In this document: positions 46,857 to 56,812 of the stretch, in pieces
Layout: each line of letters opens with the position of its first letter
Position numbering within the stretch: position 1 is the stretch's first letter
Source of the DNA: an uncultured Bacteroidales bacterium
Lineage (GTDB): Bacteria; Bacteroidota; Bacteroidia; Bacteroidales; F082
NCBI GenBank assembly: GCA_900317055.1
Contig: ONFF01000021.1
Span: forward strand, 1 to 64,000
DNA: 64,000 bases
Reading direction: 5' to 3'
Made by a program: the position numbers and the translations under genes
Notes under the pieces: model-generated
Database searches by the model: none
Told to the model about the DNA's origin: nothing
What the model saw: only the letters and a program-made list of their open reading frames with translations

Positions 46857-49800
46857 ATGCGATATAAGATACACTTGAAATTGCTGCTTTTTCTGATGGT
46901 TTTTGCCACTTTTACTCCAGTTTTGGGGCAAGTGAAGATGAATCATCCCATCCGTTTGCAATGGAATGGTGTGGCTGAACAACGGGCTGCATACGATACC
47001 TTATTATATATTGATTTGGAATCGGGTGTCTATGAAAATGTCATGCCGATCTTTTGCCAGTCGTATCCCATCTATGACGATGCGGTGAATACTGAGGTAA
47101 AGCTCTTGAATGTCAAGACGATGTCTTTGTCAAATGAAGAATTGCAGATTGCCCAAGGCTTTTCCTATACCTCTGATTTTGAAGTGACAGCCACGCCTTT
47201 ACGCTCACGCGACGAGGCTCTGCTTTCGGTACGCATCGTGCCCTTCCGTCAAAAAGGTGGCCAGTACGAGAAACTATTATCGGCAACGCTTTCAGTGACT
47301 CTTACGCCTGATTTCAATGCTTATAAATCGAATCCGACCTACACACATCGTTCGGCGATGGCTTCAGGTAGTTGGTACAAAATCGGTCTTGCTAAAACAG
47401 GCATTTATAAACTGACCGCTTCCGACCTTACCGATTTGGGCATTGATGTTTCCACAATCGACCCGCGTCAAATTCGCATCTATCACAATGGCGGTGGCGT
47501 GTTGCCTGAGATGAATGCCGTTTCCCGACCTGACGACCTAGTTGAGGTGCCCATTTATGTGGCCGGCGAATCCGACGGACATTTCGACAATAGCGACTAT
47601 ATCCTTTTCTATGGTCGCGGCCCCGTTTGTTGGAAACTCGAGTCTGACCGTATAGCTTACACCCATGAGCAAAACCCATACGATGACTATGCATACGCTT
47701 TTGTTGTCTTGGGTTTGGGCCAAGGCAAACGCATCGCCGAAGCCAGCCAGCCCTCGGGGAATGCTAGTGAAATCATCAATCAATTCCTTGATTATCAGGT
47801 GTATGAAAATGACCAATTCAATGTGTTCCGCGTAGGTCGTACCTATTATGGCGACAAGATGGAATACACCTCAACCAAGACTATCAATTTCGATTTTCCC
47901 AATGTGGTCACTACTATTCCTTGTTGGGTGAAAACGGCTTTAATGGGACGCAACTTCCAGCCTGCCAATTTCGAGGTGTTTGTTGATAATGTGAATAAGG
48001 CGACATACCCCATCTCAACCACGACTTCTTCTACCGAACGTCCTTTTGGCTACGATGTCGGGGGATGGGTCTCAGCAAATCCTACGAAGGATAACCTGAG
48101 TGTCATGCTGAAACATAATGCCTTGGGCTCTAATTCCACTTCGGAAGGTTATGTCGACTATGTCCTTGCCAACGCTTGGCGAAAGCTGACTTTCACGGGT
48201 GGTCAGATGCTGTTCCGCAATCCCGGAGCTTCAGCCTCGACTCAAACCTACGAATATCGGCTTGCAGGTGCTTCCCAGCAGACCCAGGTTTGGGATGTGA
48301 GCGACCCTCGTAACCCATCCAAAGTGAAAGGTCAGCTCAATGGAACTACTTATAGCTTCAAGGCGGTCGGCAATCGCAATAATGAGTTTGTCGCTCATAA
48401 TGGCAGTTCGTATTGCTCGGCTAAGGCAATTGGAAAGGTTGGCAACCAGAATCTTCACGGTGTGCGTGATGTGGATTTCGTCATCTTGACCTATGCCGAT
48501 TTCATGGATCAGGCTGAAAGGCTTAAAGCGATTCACAATCGCATCGATCCGGACTTGAATGTCTATATCACCACCCCAGAATTGGTTTACAATGAGTTCT
48601 CTTGCGGAGCAAAAGACGTCACAGCCATCCGCGATTTCTGCCGCATGCTCTATCTTGACAGTACGCCGGGACGTAAAATCAAGTACCTATTGCTGTTGGG
48701 CGACTGCTCCTACGACTTTAAGAACCGCGATGGCATCGTCGATTTCGTGCCTTCTTACGAGACGGTGAAATCGCTTGATATGAGTACCACTTATGTCACC
48801 GATGATTATTTTGGCTTCATGGATGAAAACGAAGGCGACATTGGTCGTTCCTTGGCCGACATCGGTATTGGGCGTTTTCCAGTGCAGACCTTGGAGCAAG
48901 CCTCACAAATGGTTGACAAGATTGAACGTTATATCGTGAAAGATGCCACCACCATGACACCTTGGCGCAACAAGTTTACCTTCTTCTGCGATGATAACTC
49001 TGGCTTTGTGCAGAATGCCGACAGTTTGGCAAGGATGCTGAAATGGGTTGGCGGCGACGGCGTGGTGGTCGATAAGATCTATCTTGATGCCTATCCGCAA
49101 ATCAGTGCGCCAGGCGGTGAGATTGCTCCAGAGGTGAACGCCGCCATCAACAGCCGTGTGGAAAAAGGCACATTGGTTCTCAACTATGTCGGCCACGGTG
49201 GCGAAGTGCAGTTGGCTGATGAGAAAATCCTGCAACGCAAGGATGTTGACTCATGGCGCAACGCACCGATGTATCCGCTGATGATTACTGGCACCTGTGA
49301 GTTCAGCCGTTTTGATGACCATCAACGTACTTCTTTGGGCGAGTATTCGTTCCTCAACCAATATGGTGGCATGATTGCCATGTTTACCACCTCAAGGGTA
49401 ACTCAAGGCAATAATAATATGGATTTCGCTAAAGGTGTGTATAACAAACTCTTCCGCGTTGTTGGAGGAGAACATTATCGTTTGGGTGATGTTTATCGCA
49501 TGGCGAAAACCAATGGTGGCAATTTCGAAAAACGCTATGTCTTTTTTGGCGACCCAGCCCTCCACTTGACCTACCCGAAGTGGAAAGTGGAGACGTTGAG
49601 CATCAACGGGAAATATCCTGGCTATGACTTGGACTCTATCCAAATCAACGATACCACTTGGAAAACCTATCTGGTTTATCATGATACCATAAGTGCCTTG
49701 CAACCCGTAGAGATTGAAGGTGTTGTTAAGGACTTGGACGGCAATGTGGCTTCCAATTTCAATGGCGTGGTGAGTGTGATTGTGTATGATAAAGAAACCG

Positions 49801-50690
49801 AACTTGTTGCTAATGGTGTCAATTTCAAGTTGCGCAACAGTATGATTTTCAATGGTAAAGCTGAAGCTGTAAATGGGAAGTTCAAAATCAATTTCATTGT
49901 GCCTCGCGACATTTCCTATCGTTTTGGTCAAGGCTTGATCAATTATTATGCGACCGATTACGATATTGATGCCAATGGTAATTGTGATTCATTCATCATC
50001 GGTGGTTTCTATGACGAGGCCACTGAGGACAATGAAGGGCCAGAGATTCAGCTTTTCATCGACGATACGCTCTTTGTTAGCGGTGGCTTGACGGGTCAGA
50101 ACCCGATGCTGCTGGCTTTGGTCGATGATGAAAGTGGCATCAATACTACTGGGGCGGGCATTGGTCACGACATAATGGCCACATTGACAGGGCCGACCAG
50201 AAATGCCTATAGCCTCAACGACTACTTCGTTGCTGACCTTGACCAGCCGGGCAAGGGCTCCATCACTTACAAGATGCAAGACCTCACTGACGGCGACTAT
50301 ACGCTGACCCTTAAGGTTTGGGACATCTATAACAATTCCAGCACGGCTTCTATTGATTTCACTGTGGTCAACAATAGTGGCATGGTCATTGAGAATGCCT
50401 TCAACGCGCCTAATCCGGTGACGGACGAGACGCATTTCGTGTTCGACCACAATCAGGTGGGCAACAATGTGAAGGTCGACATCTATATCTATGACATCAT
50501 GGGGCGTTGGGTGAACACAATCTCCGAGACGGTGTCGGGTGCTTCCACGCGCACCGATCCTATCCGTTGGAATGGGTGTGGCGCAGGTGGAGCAAGCCTT
50601 CGCAATGGAGTTTATATCTATCGCATTGTGGCCACCAACGACAACGGTGAAACGGCCACCTTGGTTTCAAAACTAGTGTTAAGCAAATGA
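46857..50690 (+). CDS. porU: PorU-like T9SS sortase, copy 1
   Basis: PorU is the cell-surface C25 (gingipain-type) protease that removes T9SS sorting domains and joins cargo to lipopolysaccharide. This 1277-residue copy has a signal peptide (KLLLFLMVFATFTPVLGQ), a long beta-rich N-terminal region, and the catalytic His ~780 in NYVGHGGEVQL and Cys ~814 in MITGTCEFSRFD. The end (APNPVTDETHFVFD ... GVYIYRIVATNDN) resembles a PorU C-terminal domain. The stop overlaps the start of a second porU (ATGA). It is longer than the second copy by an N-terminal extension of ~140 residues. Confidence 0.87.
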   Translation: MRYKIHLKLLLFLMVFATFTPVLGQVKMNHPIRLQWNGVAEQRAAYDTLLYIDLESGVYENVMPIFCQSYPIYDDAVNTEVKLLNVKTMSLSNEELQIAQGFSYTSDFEVTATPLRSRDEALLSVRIVPFRQKGGQYEKLLSATLSVTLTPDFNAYKSNPTYTHRSAMASGSWYKIGLAKTGIYKLTASDLTDLGIDVSTIDPRQIRIYHNGGGVLPEMNAVSRPDDLVEVPIYVAGESDGHFDNSDYILFYGRGPVCWKLESDRIAYTHEQNPYDDYAYAFVVLGLGQGKRIAEASQPSGNASEIINQFLDYQVYENDQFNVFRVGRTYYGDKMEYTSTKTINFDFPNVVTTIPCWVKTALMGRNFQPANFEVFVDNVNKATYPISTTTSSTERPFGYDVGGWVSANPTKDNLSVMLKHNALGSNSTSEGYVDYVLANAWRKLTFTGGQMLFRNPGASASTQTYEYRLAGASQQTQVWDVSDPRNPSKVKGQLNGTTYSFKAVGNRNNEFVAHNGSSYCSAKAIGKVGNQNLHGVRDVDFVILTYADFMDQAERLKAIHNRIDPDLNVYITTPELVYNEFSCGAKDVTAIRDFCRMLYLDSTPGRKIKYLLLLGDCSYDFKNRDGIVDFVPSYETVKSLDMSTTYVTDDYFGFMDENEGDIGRSLADIGIGRFPVQTLEQASQMVDKIERYIVKDATTMTPWRNKFTFFCDDNSGFVQNADSLARMLKWVGGDGVVVDKIYLDAYPQISAPGGEIAPEVNAAINSRVEKGTLVLNYVGHGGEVQLADEKILQRKDVDSWRNAPMYPLMITGTCEFSRFDDHQRTSLGEYSFLNQYGGMIAMFTTSRVTQGNNNMDFAKGVYNKLFRVVGGEHYRLGDVYRMAKTNGGNFEKRYVFFGDPALHLTYPKWKVETLSINGKYPGYDLDSIQINDTTWKTYLVYHDTISALQPVEIEGVVKDLDGNVASNFNGVVSVIVYDKETELVANGVNFKLRNSMIFNGKAEAVNGKFKINFIVPRDISYRFGQGLINYYATDYDIDANGNCDSFIIGGFYDEATEDNEGPEIQLFIDDTLFVSGGLTGQNPMLLALVDDESGINTTGAGIGHDIMATLTGPTRNAYSLNDYFVADLDQPGKGSITYKMQDLTDGDYTLTLKVWDIYNNSSTASIDFTVVNNSGMVIENAFNAPNPVTDETHFVFDHNQVGNNVKVDIYIYDIMGRWVNTISETVSGASTRTDPIRWNGCGAGGASLRNGVYIYRIVATNDNGETATLVSKLVLSK

Positions 50691-53600
50691 GAATGAGTAT
50701 GAAATACAGAAGAAATACCTTAATTGCGCTTCTATTGTTGCTGTTTGGCAGTTCAATGGGCTGGGCGCAGGATAACACCTACCATTCGGTGCTGAGCGAG
50801 CACACTTGGTATCGCCTCTCAGTGACGCAAGAGGGTGCCCATCAGTTGGATTATGCCACCCTGCAAGGCATGGGCATTGACATGAATAACCTGAATCCGA
50901 ACCAGATACGGTTGTTTGGTAACCCTTCGGGAGCTTTGCCTGAGAAAAATGCCGACAGCCGCCCCGACGATCTGACCGAAATGGCTATCTGTGTGACAGG
51001 TGCCGAAGACGGCAGCTTCGATGAGGGCGATGTGGTACTGTTTTATGGTCAGGAGCCTACGCGTTGGGTGTTGGTCGATTCTGGTAAAGATACCTATAGG
51101 CGTGAACGCAACTATTACTCTGACACCACCTATTATTATTTATGTGTCAATAGTGGTGTTGACGGTCTGAGAGTGGGAGAGAAGGCTACGCTTCCTGTAG
51201 AGAATACGACGGCTGTCATCTACGATTTCCCCGATTTCGTTTGGCATGAGCGTGAACTGTTTTCGCCCTATTCCATCGGACAAAATTGGTTTGGCGAACA
51301 GATAACTTCTGAGGATTCGGTTTTTGCTATTCCTTTTGTTTTTCCTAATCTGGTAAAAACCAAGTATTTAAGAATTAATTCACAAATACTGGGACGCATC
51401 AAAAAGACATATTTGCATTATGATGCTTGGGTCAACGACAACCATGTGGCTGACAATGTTGGCATCAAGTATATTAGTGATCAAGATCATTTGTATGGCA
51501 GGCTGTCGACCATCAACAAACAGATGGTTCTTGATTCCGACACCGCTATGTTCAAAATGAGTCTTGTCAACTCCCCTTCAGGTTCGTTATATCTTGATTA
51601 TGTGGAGATTTATGGATGGCGTCAACTGAAACGGTCGGACAATAACTTTCTTTTCCGTCTGATGCCGAGTCAGTTTGGTGACGACAAAACTGCCATTTGG
51701 GTGCAGGATGTCAGCGCTGATTGCTGGCTTTGGGATGTCTCTTCTCCTTTGAGACCTATGTTGCAGGATGCTGTGCTGAGTGCTAACAATCTGGTCTTTG
51801 CCACAGATGAGAAGACCGAGAAACGCTATGTGTTATTCAAGCCTGCAGCGGCATATCCTATTGTGAGCTGGTCGGCATTGCCTAATCAAAACCTTCATGC
51901 TATCGCTGTGGCTGACAACCTGATTCTGACCTCGCCCATTTTCCTTGAGCAAGCTCAGGAATTGGCCAACTATCACGCTGCTAAAGACGACATTACCAGC
52001 ATAGTGGTGGATGTGAACGAGATCTACAACGAGTTCTCGACAGGCACCCCTGACCCGACGGGCATTCGCGACTTTGTCCGCATGGTGTATCGTCGTAGTT
52101 CAGGACAACTGAAGTATTTGACTTTATTCGGTAGGGCCTCTTTCGACTTCCGCAACCTCAAAGGCATTGGGCAGAATTATGTGCCTACCTACGAAACGTT
52201 TGAAGAACCTCAGTATGAGTTGAGTTTTGCCTCCGACGACTTCTTTGCCTTAATGGACAACAACGAAGGCGAGAATTGCAATGGTCGTGTTGACATTGGT
52301 GTGGGTCGCATCTCGGTTTCAACCGTTGAGGAAGCGGAGACTATATTGCGCAAGATCAAGCATTACGATGACTTGTCGGCTTCGCATGGCGAATGGAAAG
52401 CTGACATTCTTCTGATGACTGACGACGAGAAAACGAGTTATGTGAACTATAGTGAAAAACTTTACAATGGAATAGACACCCTTTGTCCTGCCTTGACAAA
52501 GAAAAAGTTGTATTGTGGAGCTTATCCACTTCAAAGCACTTCGAGCGGTATGATGAACCCTGGAGCCAATGCCGATTTGAAACGCGCTTTCGACCAGGGT
52601 ATGTTGGCGCTGTTTTACAATGGACATGGTGGCGTCAAAGGATTGACGGGTGAGAATGTGTTTACCAATGCTGATATTAATGCGCTGACCAACTACGATA
52701 AGATGCCTTTCGTCTATACTGCTACTTGTGAGTTCACCAAATACGACAATCCTTTGTTGGTTTCGGCTGGCGAGCAGTTGTTCTTGAACCCCCATGGCGG
52801 CTGTGTGGCGCTTTTCACAGCATCTCGTCCTACCTACGGAGATAAAAACGATCTCCAGACCCGATCCCTTGCTCCGGTGCTCTTGCAACGCGATGAAGAT
52901 GGCTTGCCGTTGCGTTACGGCGATATTGTCAGACTGGCGAAGAGCAATACGCTCAATTATAATTATAGCCAAAGCAATCCCAAACCTTACCTCAACCTGA
53001 ACATTCGCTTCCTGTTTTTAGGTGACCCTGTGCTGCGTTTTCCTCTGCCTCAGAAGAACATCACTGTAACGAGAATCAATGGAATCGCTGCAGGCTCTTC
53101 CATCGAACTCGGGCTTCATGCCATGAGCATGGTGACCTTGGAGGGCGAGGTCCGAAATGTCAACGGACTGCTCGATGCAGGATTCAATGGCACATTGTGG
53201 GTGAGGTTCTACGACCAGAAAACAAAATTGGTGGTCAAGTTTGCTGATGACAGCACAAGGAAAGTGTATTATCATAAGGATGTGCTCTATCAGGGGCAGG
53301 TAAGTGTGAAAGCTGGCAAGTTCAGCATTTCCTTCCAAGTGCCTAAGGAAATCAAGCCAGGTGAGGGCACGCCACGTTTCAGCTTCTATGCATACGATTC
53401 TGTCCGTGGTATTGATGCCGTGGGCAAGTTTGATGAACTTCTCTTGGGTGGCACCGATCCTGCCATGGTGCCCGATGACGAGGGCCCGAATATTACCTTC
53501 TACTGGAACACTCCCGATTTCGAGAATGGTCAGCTTGTGGAACATCAGGGTGTGCTTTATGCCGACCTTTACGACGCCCAAGGTATCTACCACTACGGCT

Positions 53601-54130
53601 ACAGCTTGGGCCGCGATATTGTCATGAACAGCAATCTTGCAGCATGCGACCATTTGGTGTTGAACGACCGTTACGAGCCGGCCATGAACGACTTCAGACG
53701 TGGACGCATCGCCTTGCCACTCAACGACCTCGAGCCGGGAACATACGAATTCACCCTTAAGGTGTGGGACACGCAGGACAACGCTTCAGAGGCAACCATT
53801 TGGTTTGTCGTCGACGACAATCTCTTCCTCTCGCAGGTGCGCAACTATCCTAATCCTTTTGATGAGGAAACCCGCATTACGATGACCCATATCGGCGAGG
53901 ATGGCGATTTTGAGGTCAACATCGAGATCTTTGACATCATGGGTCGGTCGGTGCAGCAACTACATAAAAAGGTGTCGTCCTCCAACGGTGTCATCGAACC
54001 CATAGTTTGGGATGGCCGCGACTATTATGGAAATCATTTGCGCTCAGGCATTTATCTCTATCGTCTCACCCTGACGGACGAAACGGGTTATTTCCGCACC
54101 GTCAGCCAACGCATGATCATCCAACGTTAG
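50687..54130 (+). CDS. porU: PorU-like T9SS sortase, copy 2
   Basis: A 1147-residue second C25-family sortase, beginning MRMSMKYRRNTLIALLLLLF with a signal peptide (further ATGs at codons 3 and 5). It has His ~647 in FYNGHGGVKGL and Cys ~681 in YTATCEFTKYD, and an end reading VRNYPNPFDEETRITM ... GIYLYRLTLTDET. Size and catalytic positions are close to those of Porphyromonas gingivalis PorU. It is directly followed by porV, the classic pair. Both catalytic residues are present in both copies, so neither is visibly dead. Confidence 0.88.
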   Translation: MRMSMKYRRNTLIALLLLLFGSSMGWAQDNTYHSVLSEHTWYRLSVTQEGAHQLDYATLQGMGIDMNNLNPNQIRLFGNPSGALPEKNADSRPDDLTEMAICVTGAEDGSFDEGDVVLFYGQEPTRWVLVDSGKDTYRRERNYYSDTTYYYLCVNSGVDGLRVGEKATLPVENTTAVIYDFPDFVWHERELFSPYSIGQNWFGEQITSEDSVFAIPFVFPNLVKTKYLRINSQILGRIKKTYLHYDAWVNDNHVADNVGIKYISDQDHLYGRLSTINKQMVLDSDTAMFKMSLVNSPSGSLYLDYVEIYGWRQLKRSDNNFLFRLMPSQFGDDKTAIWVQDVSADCWLWDVSSPLRPMLQDAVLSANNLVFATDEKTEKRYVLFKPAAAYPIVSWSALPNQNLHAIAVADNLILTSPIFLEQAQELANYHAAKDDITSIVVDVNEIYNEFSTGTPDPTGIRDFVRMVYRRSSGQLKYLTLFGRASFDFRNLKGIGQNYVPTYETFEEPQYELSFASDDFFALMDNNEGENCNGRVDIGVGRISVSTVEEAETILRKIKHYDDLSASHGEWKADILLMTDDEKTSYVNYSEKLYNGIDTLCPALTKKKLYCGAYPLQSTSSGMMNPGANADLKRAFDQGMLALFYNGHGGVKGLTGENVFTNADINALTNYDKMPFVYTATCEFTKYDNPLLVSAGEQLFLNPHGGCVALFTASRPTYGDKNDLQTRSLAPVLLQRDEDGLPLRYGDIVRLAKSNTLNYNYSQSNPKPYLNLNIRFLFLGDPVLRFPLPQKNITVTRINGIAAGSSIELGLHAMSMVTLEGEVRNVNGLLDAGFNGTLWVRFYDQKTKLVVKFADDSTRKVYYHKDVLYQGQVSVKAGKFSISFQVPKEIKPGEGTPRFSFYAYDSVRGIDAVGKFDELLLGGTDPAMVPDDEGPNITFYWNTPDFENGQLVEHQGVLYADLYDAQGIYHYGYSLGRDIVMNSNLAACDHLVLNDRYEPAMNDFRRGRIALPLNDLEPGTYEFTLKVWDTQDNASEATIWFVVDDNLFLSQVRNYPNPFDEETRITMTHIGEDGDFEVNIEIFDIMGRSVQQLHKKVSSSNGVIEPIVWDGRDYYGNHLRSGIYLYRLTLTDETGYFRTVSQRMIIQR

Positions 54131-54136
54131 TTCTGC

Positions 54137-54162
54137 GAACCCTGAGCTTGTCGAAGGGTCGC
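54137..54162. repeat. Half-length palindromic repeat (family C) after porU
   Basis: GCGAACCCTGAGCTTGTCGA then AGGGTCGC: the ends GCGAACCCT and AGGGTCGC pair. The centre relates to the TTCGACAGGCTCAGGG arms at 30842 and 35406. It may also end the porU transcript. Confidence 0.6.
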
Positions 54163-54220
54163 TTTCAAAATTAGACAAAAATATTTTCACCTCAATACAA
54201 TAAGCCATTTGAATCAGCGT

Positions 54221-54228
54221 TATTTTTG
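54221..54228 (+). promoter_or_regulatory. Probable porV promoter (-7 box)
   Basis: TATTTTTG, about 22 bases before ATG 54250. The open frame beginning at 54226 would start inside this box, so the later ATG is preferred. No clear -33 box. Confidence 0.55.
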
Positions 54229-54249
54229 CAATTTAATACTAAATCGAAT

Positions 54250-55473
54250 ATGAAAGTGAAGAAACTCCTTGTCGCCGCACTTATGTTGGTCGCGGCCGTG
54301 TCTTATGGACAAACCTATTCTCCGAATGTGATTACCACGGGTGTACCCTTCGTCTCCATCAATCCCGATTCAAGAGGTGGTGCAATGGGTGATTGTGGTG
54401 TAGCCACTTCGGCTGATATCTATTCCATGCATTACAATCCTGCCAAGTATGTCTATCTTGAGGACAAGTTTGCCGGTGGCTTGGGTTATAGCCCTTGGCT
54501 GCGCAACTTGGTTTCTGATATGGGCTTGGCTTATTTGGCATTGGGCTATAAGATTAATGACCGCTCTGCCGTTGCGGGTACATTGCGTTATTTCAGCCCT
54601 GGTAAGATTGAATTCAGAGACCAGTACAACCAGTCGTTGGGTGAGTACACGCCTAATGAATGGGCTATCGATGCCACTTATTCCCGTATGCTTGGTGATT
54701 ATCTGTCGGGTGCAGTGGCAGGTCGTTTCATCTATTCCAATTTGATTCAGAACCAGTCGGATTATGCTCGTCCGGGTATTTCCGTGGCTGCCGATGTGGC
54801 CGTGTATTACAAACGCCCTGTTGAGTGGTTCAGCAACATGGATGCCGACTTTTCATGGGGCGCTGCCATCACTAACATTGGTAGTAAGATTACCTATAAT
54901 GCTTCCAGCAACCGTCGTGACTTCATTCCGACCACCTTGCGTTTGGGTACGGGCTTGAGACTGGAACTTGATGAATACAATTCTTTGGCATTCACTGTCG
55001 ATTTCACTAAACTGATGGTGCCCACGCCTCCTATCATTGCCAGAGACGATAACGGCAATCCTTTGTACAATGACGACGGTACCTATAAGATTCAGTATGG
55101 TATGGACAATAATGTGTCCGTTGTGCAAGGCATGATTCAGTCCTTCTACGATGCTCCAGGTTATAGCTATAATGCCAATAATCACGAATTAGTGCATGTA
55201 GGTTCATTCTATGAGGAACTTTGCGAAATCAACATTGGCGCAGGTGTGGAGTATTGGTACAACAATATCTTTGCTGTGCGCGGTGGTTACTTCAATGAGA
55301 CTGCAATGAAGGGTAACCGTAAATATGTCACCCTTGGTGCTGCTTTGAAGTACAATGTGTTCGGACTTGATGTTTCCTACCTGATTCCCGTCAATACGGT
55401 GGCTGGTAGCAACCCCTTGGAGAACACCCTGCGTTTCAACCTCACCTACAGCATGGGCGGAAAGAAAAGTTGA
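54250..55473 (+). CDS. porV: T9SS outer-membrane shuttle protein PorV
   Basis: PorV (LptO/PG27) is a FadL-like outer-membrane barrel that takes T9SS cargo from the translocon to PorU. The 407-residue product has a signal peptide (MKVKKLLVAALMLVAAVSYG) and the PorV hallmarks NVITTGVPFVSINPDSRGGA, MHYNPAKYVYL, RRDFIPTTLRLGTG and KLMVPTPPI. It follows two porU copies, as in P. gingivalis and F. johnsoniae. It has its own promoter and a strong terminator. Confidence 0.94.
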   Translation: MKVKKLLVAALMLVAAVSYGQTYSPNVITTGVPFVSINPDSRGGAMGDCGVATSADIYSMHYNPAKYVYLEDKFAGGLGYSPWLRNLVSDMGLAYLALGYKINDRSAVAGTLRYFSPGKIEFRDQYNQSLGEYTPNEWAIDATYSRMLGDYLSGAVAGRFIYSNLIQNQSDYARPGISVAADVAVYYKRPVEWFSNMDADFSWGAAITNIGSKITYNASSNRRDFIPTTLRLGTGLRLELDEYNSLAFTVDFTKLMVPTPPIIARDDNGNPLYNDDGTYKIQYGMDNNVSVVQGMIQSFYDAPGYSYNANNHELVHVGSFYEELCEINIGAGVEYWYNNIFAVRGGYFNETAMKGNRKYVTLGAALKYNVFGLDVSYLIPVNTVAGSNPLENTLRFNLTYSMGGKKS

Positions 55474-55493
55474 TGAATGTATTTATGCAAAAC

Positions 55494-55521
55494 AAAAAGC
55501 GGCTTTCGGGCCGCTTTTTTT
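55494..55521 (+). terminator. Intrinsic terminator after porV
   Basis: AAAAAGCGGC / GCCGCTTTTTTT with loop TTTCGG. With A-tracts on one side and T-tracts on the other it can work in both directions, for porV and for the convergent membrane gene. Confidence 0.9.
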
Positions 55522-55531
55522 GTGTATGAAT

Positions 55532-55560
55532 GTAGAGATGGTGTGCAACACCATCTCTAC
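55532..55560. repeat. Palindromic repeat (family B) between convergent genes
   Basis: GTAGAGATGGTGT and ACACCATCTCTAC are perfect 13-base complements with a 3-base loop. The GTAGAGA...TCTCTAC ends match the family seen at 33873 and 63757; the inner bases differ, with both arms changed together. Confidence 0.85.
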
Positions 55561-55564
55561 TGAT

Positions 55565-56806
55565 TTAGAATATCAACGCCAGCAGTACATACAGCCAGTG
55601 TGCTGCAATGCCCGCGCAAAGACCACCAATGGTGTGTGCACCGATGGCCTTGCCGATGAGCTTGCGGTAGCCAAGGCTGTCGAGCATAGCAGCATGGGTG
55701 CTGAGGAAACCGCTCCAGCACATGCCAATGGCTGTGAACACGGCGATGGCGTTGTTGTCGATGATGCCTTCAGTGATGAAGCGAGGCACCAAACCAATAG
55801 CGGCACCCACTGCGCCAAGGGCGGTCATGGGGAAGGAGATCAAGGCACCGTCCTTGAAGCCGAAGAGCCAGTCAAAGATGAAGTTCACCTTGTTGGCTGC
55901 CCAACTGATGACCGGCACACCTTCGTAAGCCACACCAAGATACTCGCCGTTTTCGCCTGAAGCACCGAAGGTGAGCATCATCACGATGGTGGAGATGCAC
56001 AGCACACCAGGGATGATGGCGAAGCCAATGCTGACACCGTCCTTGCCGCCGTCGAGCAACGAGTTGAGGAAACGCATGAACACGCCGCCTTCAGTCTTGA
56101 ACGAAATCTGCTGCTCATCGCCGCCAAACTCTGCGTCAACGGGGGAGTCCAACTCAGGATAACTCTTCAAGGTGGAGCGTTGCATCACTCTTGTTGAGAT
56201 GATACTGCCGATGATTGCACCAGCCACACCGACTAAAGCACCTTTACCGAATCCAAGACCGGTCATAAAGGCGACCACAACCAAACCCATGCCGAAAGCT
56301 GTACCGAAGTTGGTCAGCGAGACGAGCTGGTATTTCTTGAAATAACGGTTGAAGTTCTTGTCGTGAGCCAAGGTGATAATGGCAGGGTTGTCGCTAAGAA
56401 AAGTCATTACTGCTCCCAAAGCGGCCACACCAGGCAGGTTGTAAAGCGGCTTCATCAAAGGACGCAGCAAGTTCTCCAACAGACGCACCACACCAAACTC
56501 GGTGAGCAGCTTACTGATGGCTCCCATCAGCACACAGATGGCCATGATGTAGAATACGGTCTCAAGCAGCAGGTGGTAGGCCGTTTGCATGAAGGTGTTC
56601 AGCATCTTGGGCAGCGTCATCTTATAGGCCAGGAGCCCGAAGAAGGCGAAGAAGATGATGAGAAAAATGAAGGCTTCCACGCTTCGTTTGGTGGTGAACC
56701 GCAGAGGTTTTTTCAGTTTCTCTTCAATCTTTTTGAACAATTTCTCCACTTTATCATGATAAAAAGTGGTGGTTCGCTTGATGGTGTTGTATTTTGTCTT
56801 TGCCAT
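55565..56806 (-). CDS. Gate (nucleoside-recognition) domain membrane protein
   Basis: A 413-residue inner-membrane protein with a charged N terminus and roughly ten hydrophobic segments. Two Gate-type regions can be seen: YIMAICVLMGAISKLLTEFG with LRPLMKPLYNLPGVAALGAV, and IGMCWSGFLSTHAAMLDSLG with IGKAIGAHTIGGLCAGIAAH. Such proteins are related to nucleoside transporters and the SpmA/SpmB/YjiH-type families, but the substrate is unknown. The porin gene lies just upstream (6 bases), suggesting an uptake pair across both membranes. Confidence 0.75.
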   Translation of the reverse strand: MAKTKYNTIKRTTTFYHDKVEKLFKKIEEKLKKPLRFTTKRSVEAFIFLIIFFAFFGLLAYKMTLPKMLNTFMQTAYHLLLETVFYIMAICVLMGAISKLLTEFGVVRLLENLLRPLMKPLYNLPGVAALGAVMTFLSDNPAIITLAHDKNFNRYFKKYQLVSLTNFGTAFGMGLVVVAFMTGLGFGKGALVGVAGAIIGSIISTRVMQRSTLKSYPELDSPVDAEFGGDEQQISFKTEGGVFMRFLNSLLDGGKDGVSIGFAIIPGVLCISTIVMMLTFGASGENGEYLGVAYEGVPVISWAANKVNFIFDWLFGFKDGALISFPMTALGAVGAAIGLVPRFITEGIIDNNAIAVFTAIGMCWSGFLSTHAAMLDSLGYRKLIGKAIGAHTIGGLCAGIAAHWLYVLLALIF

Positions 56807-56812
56807 AGCGGA

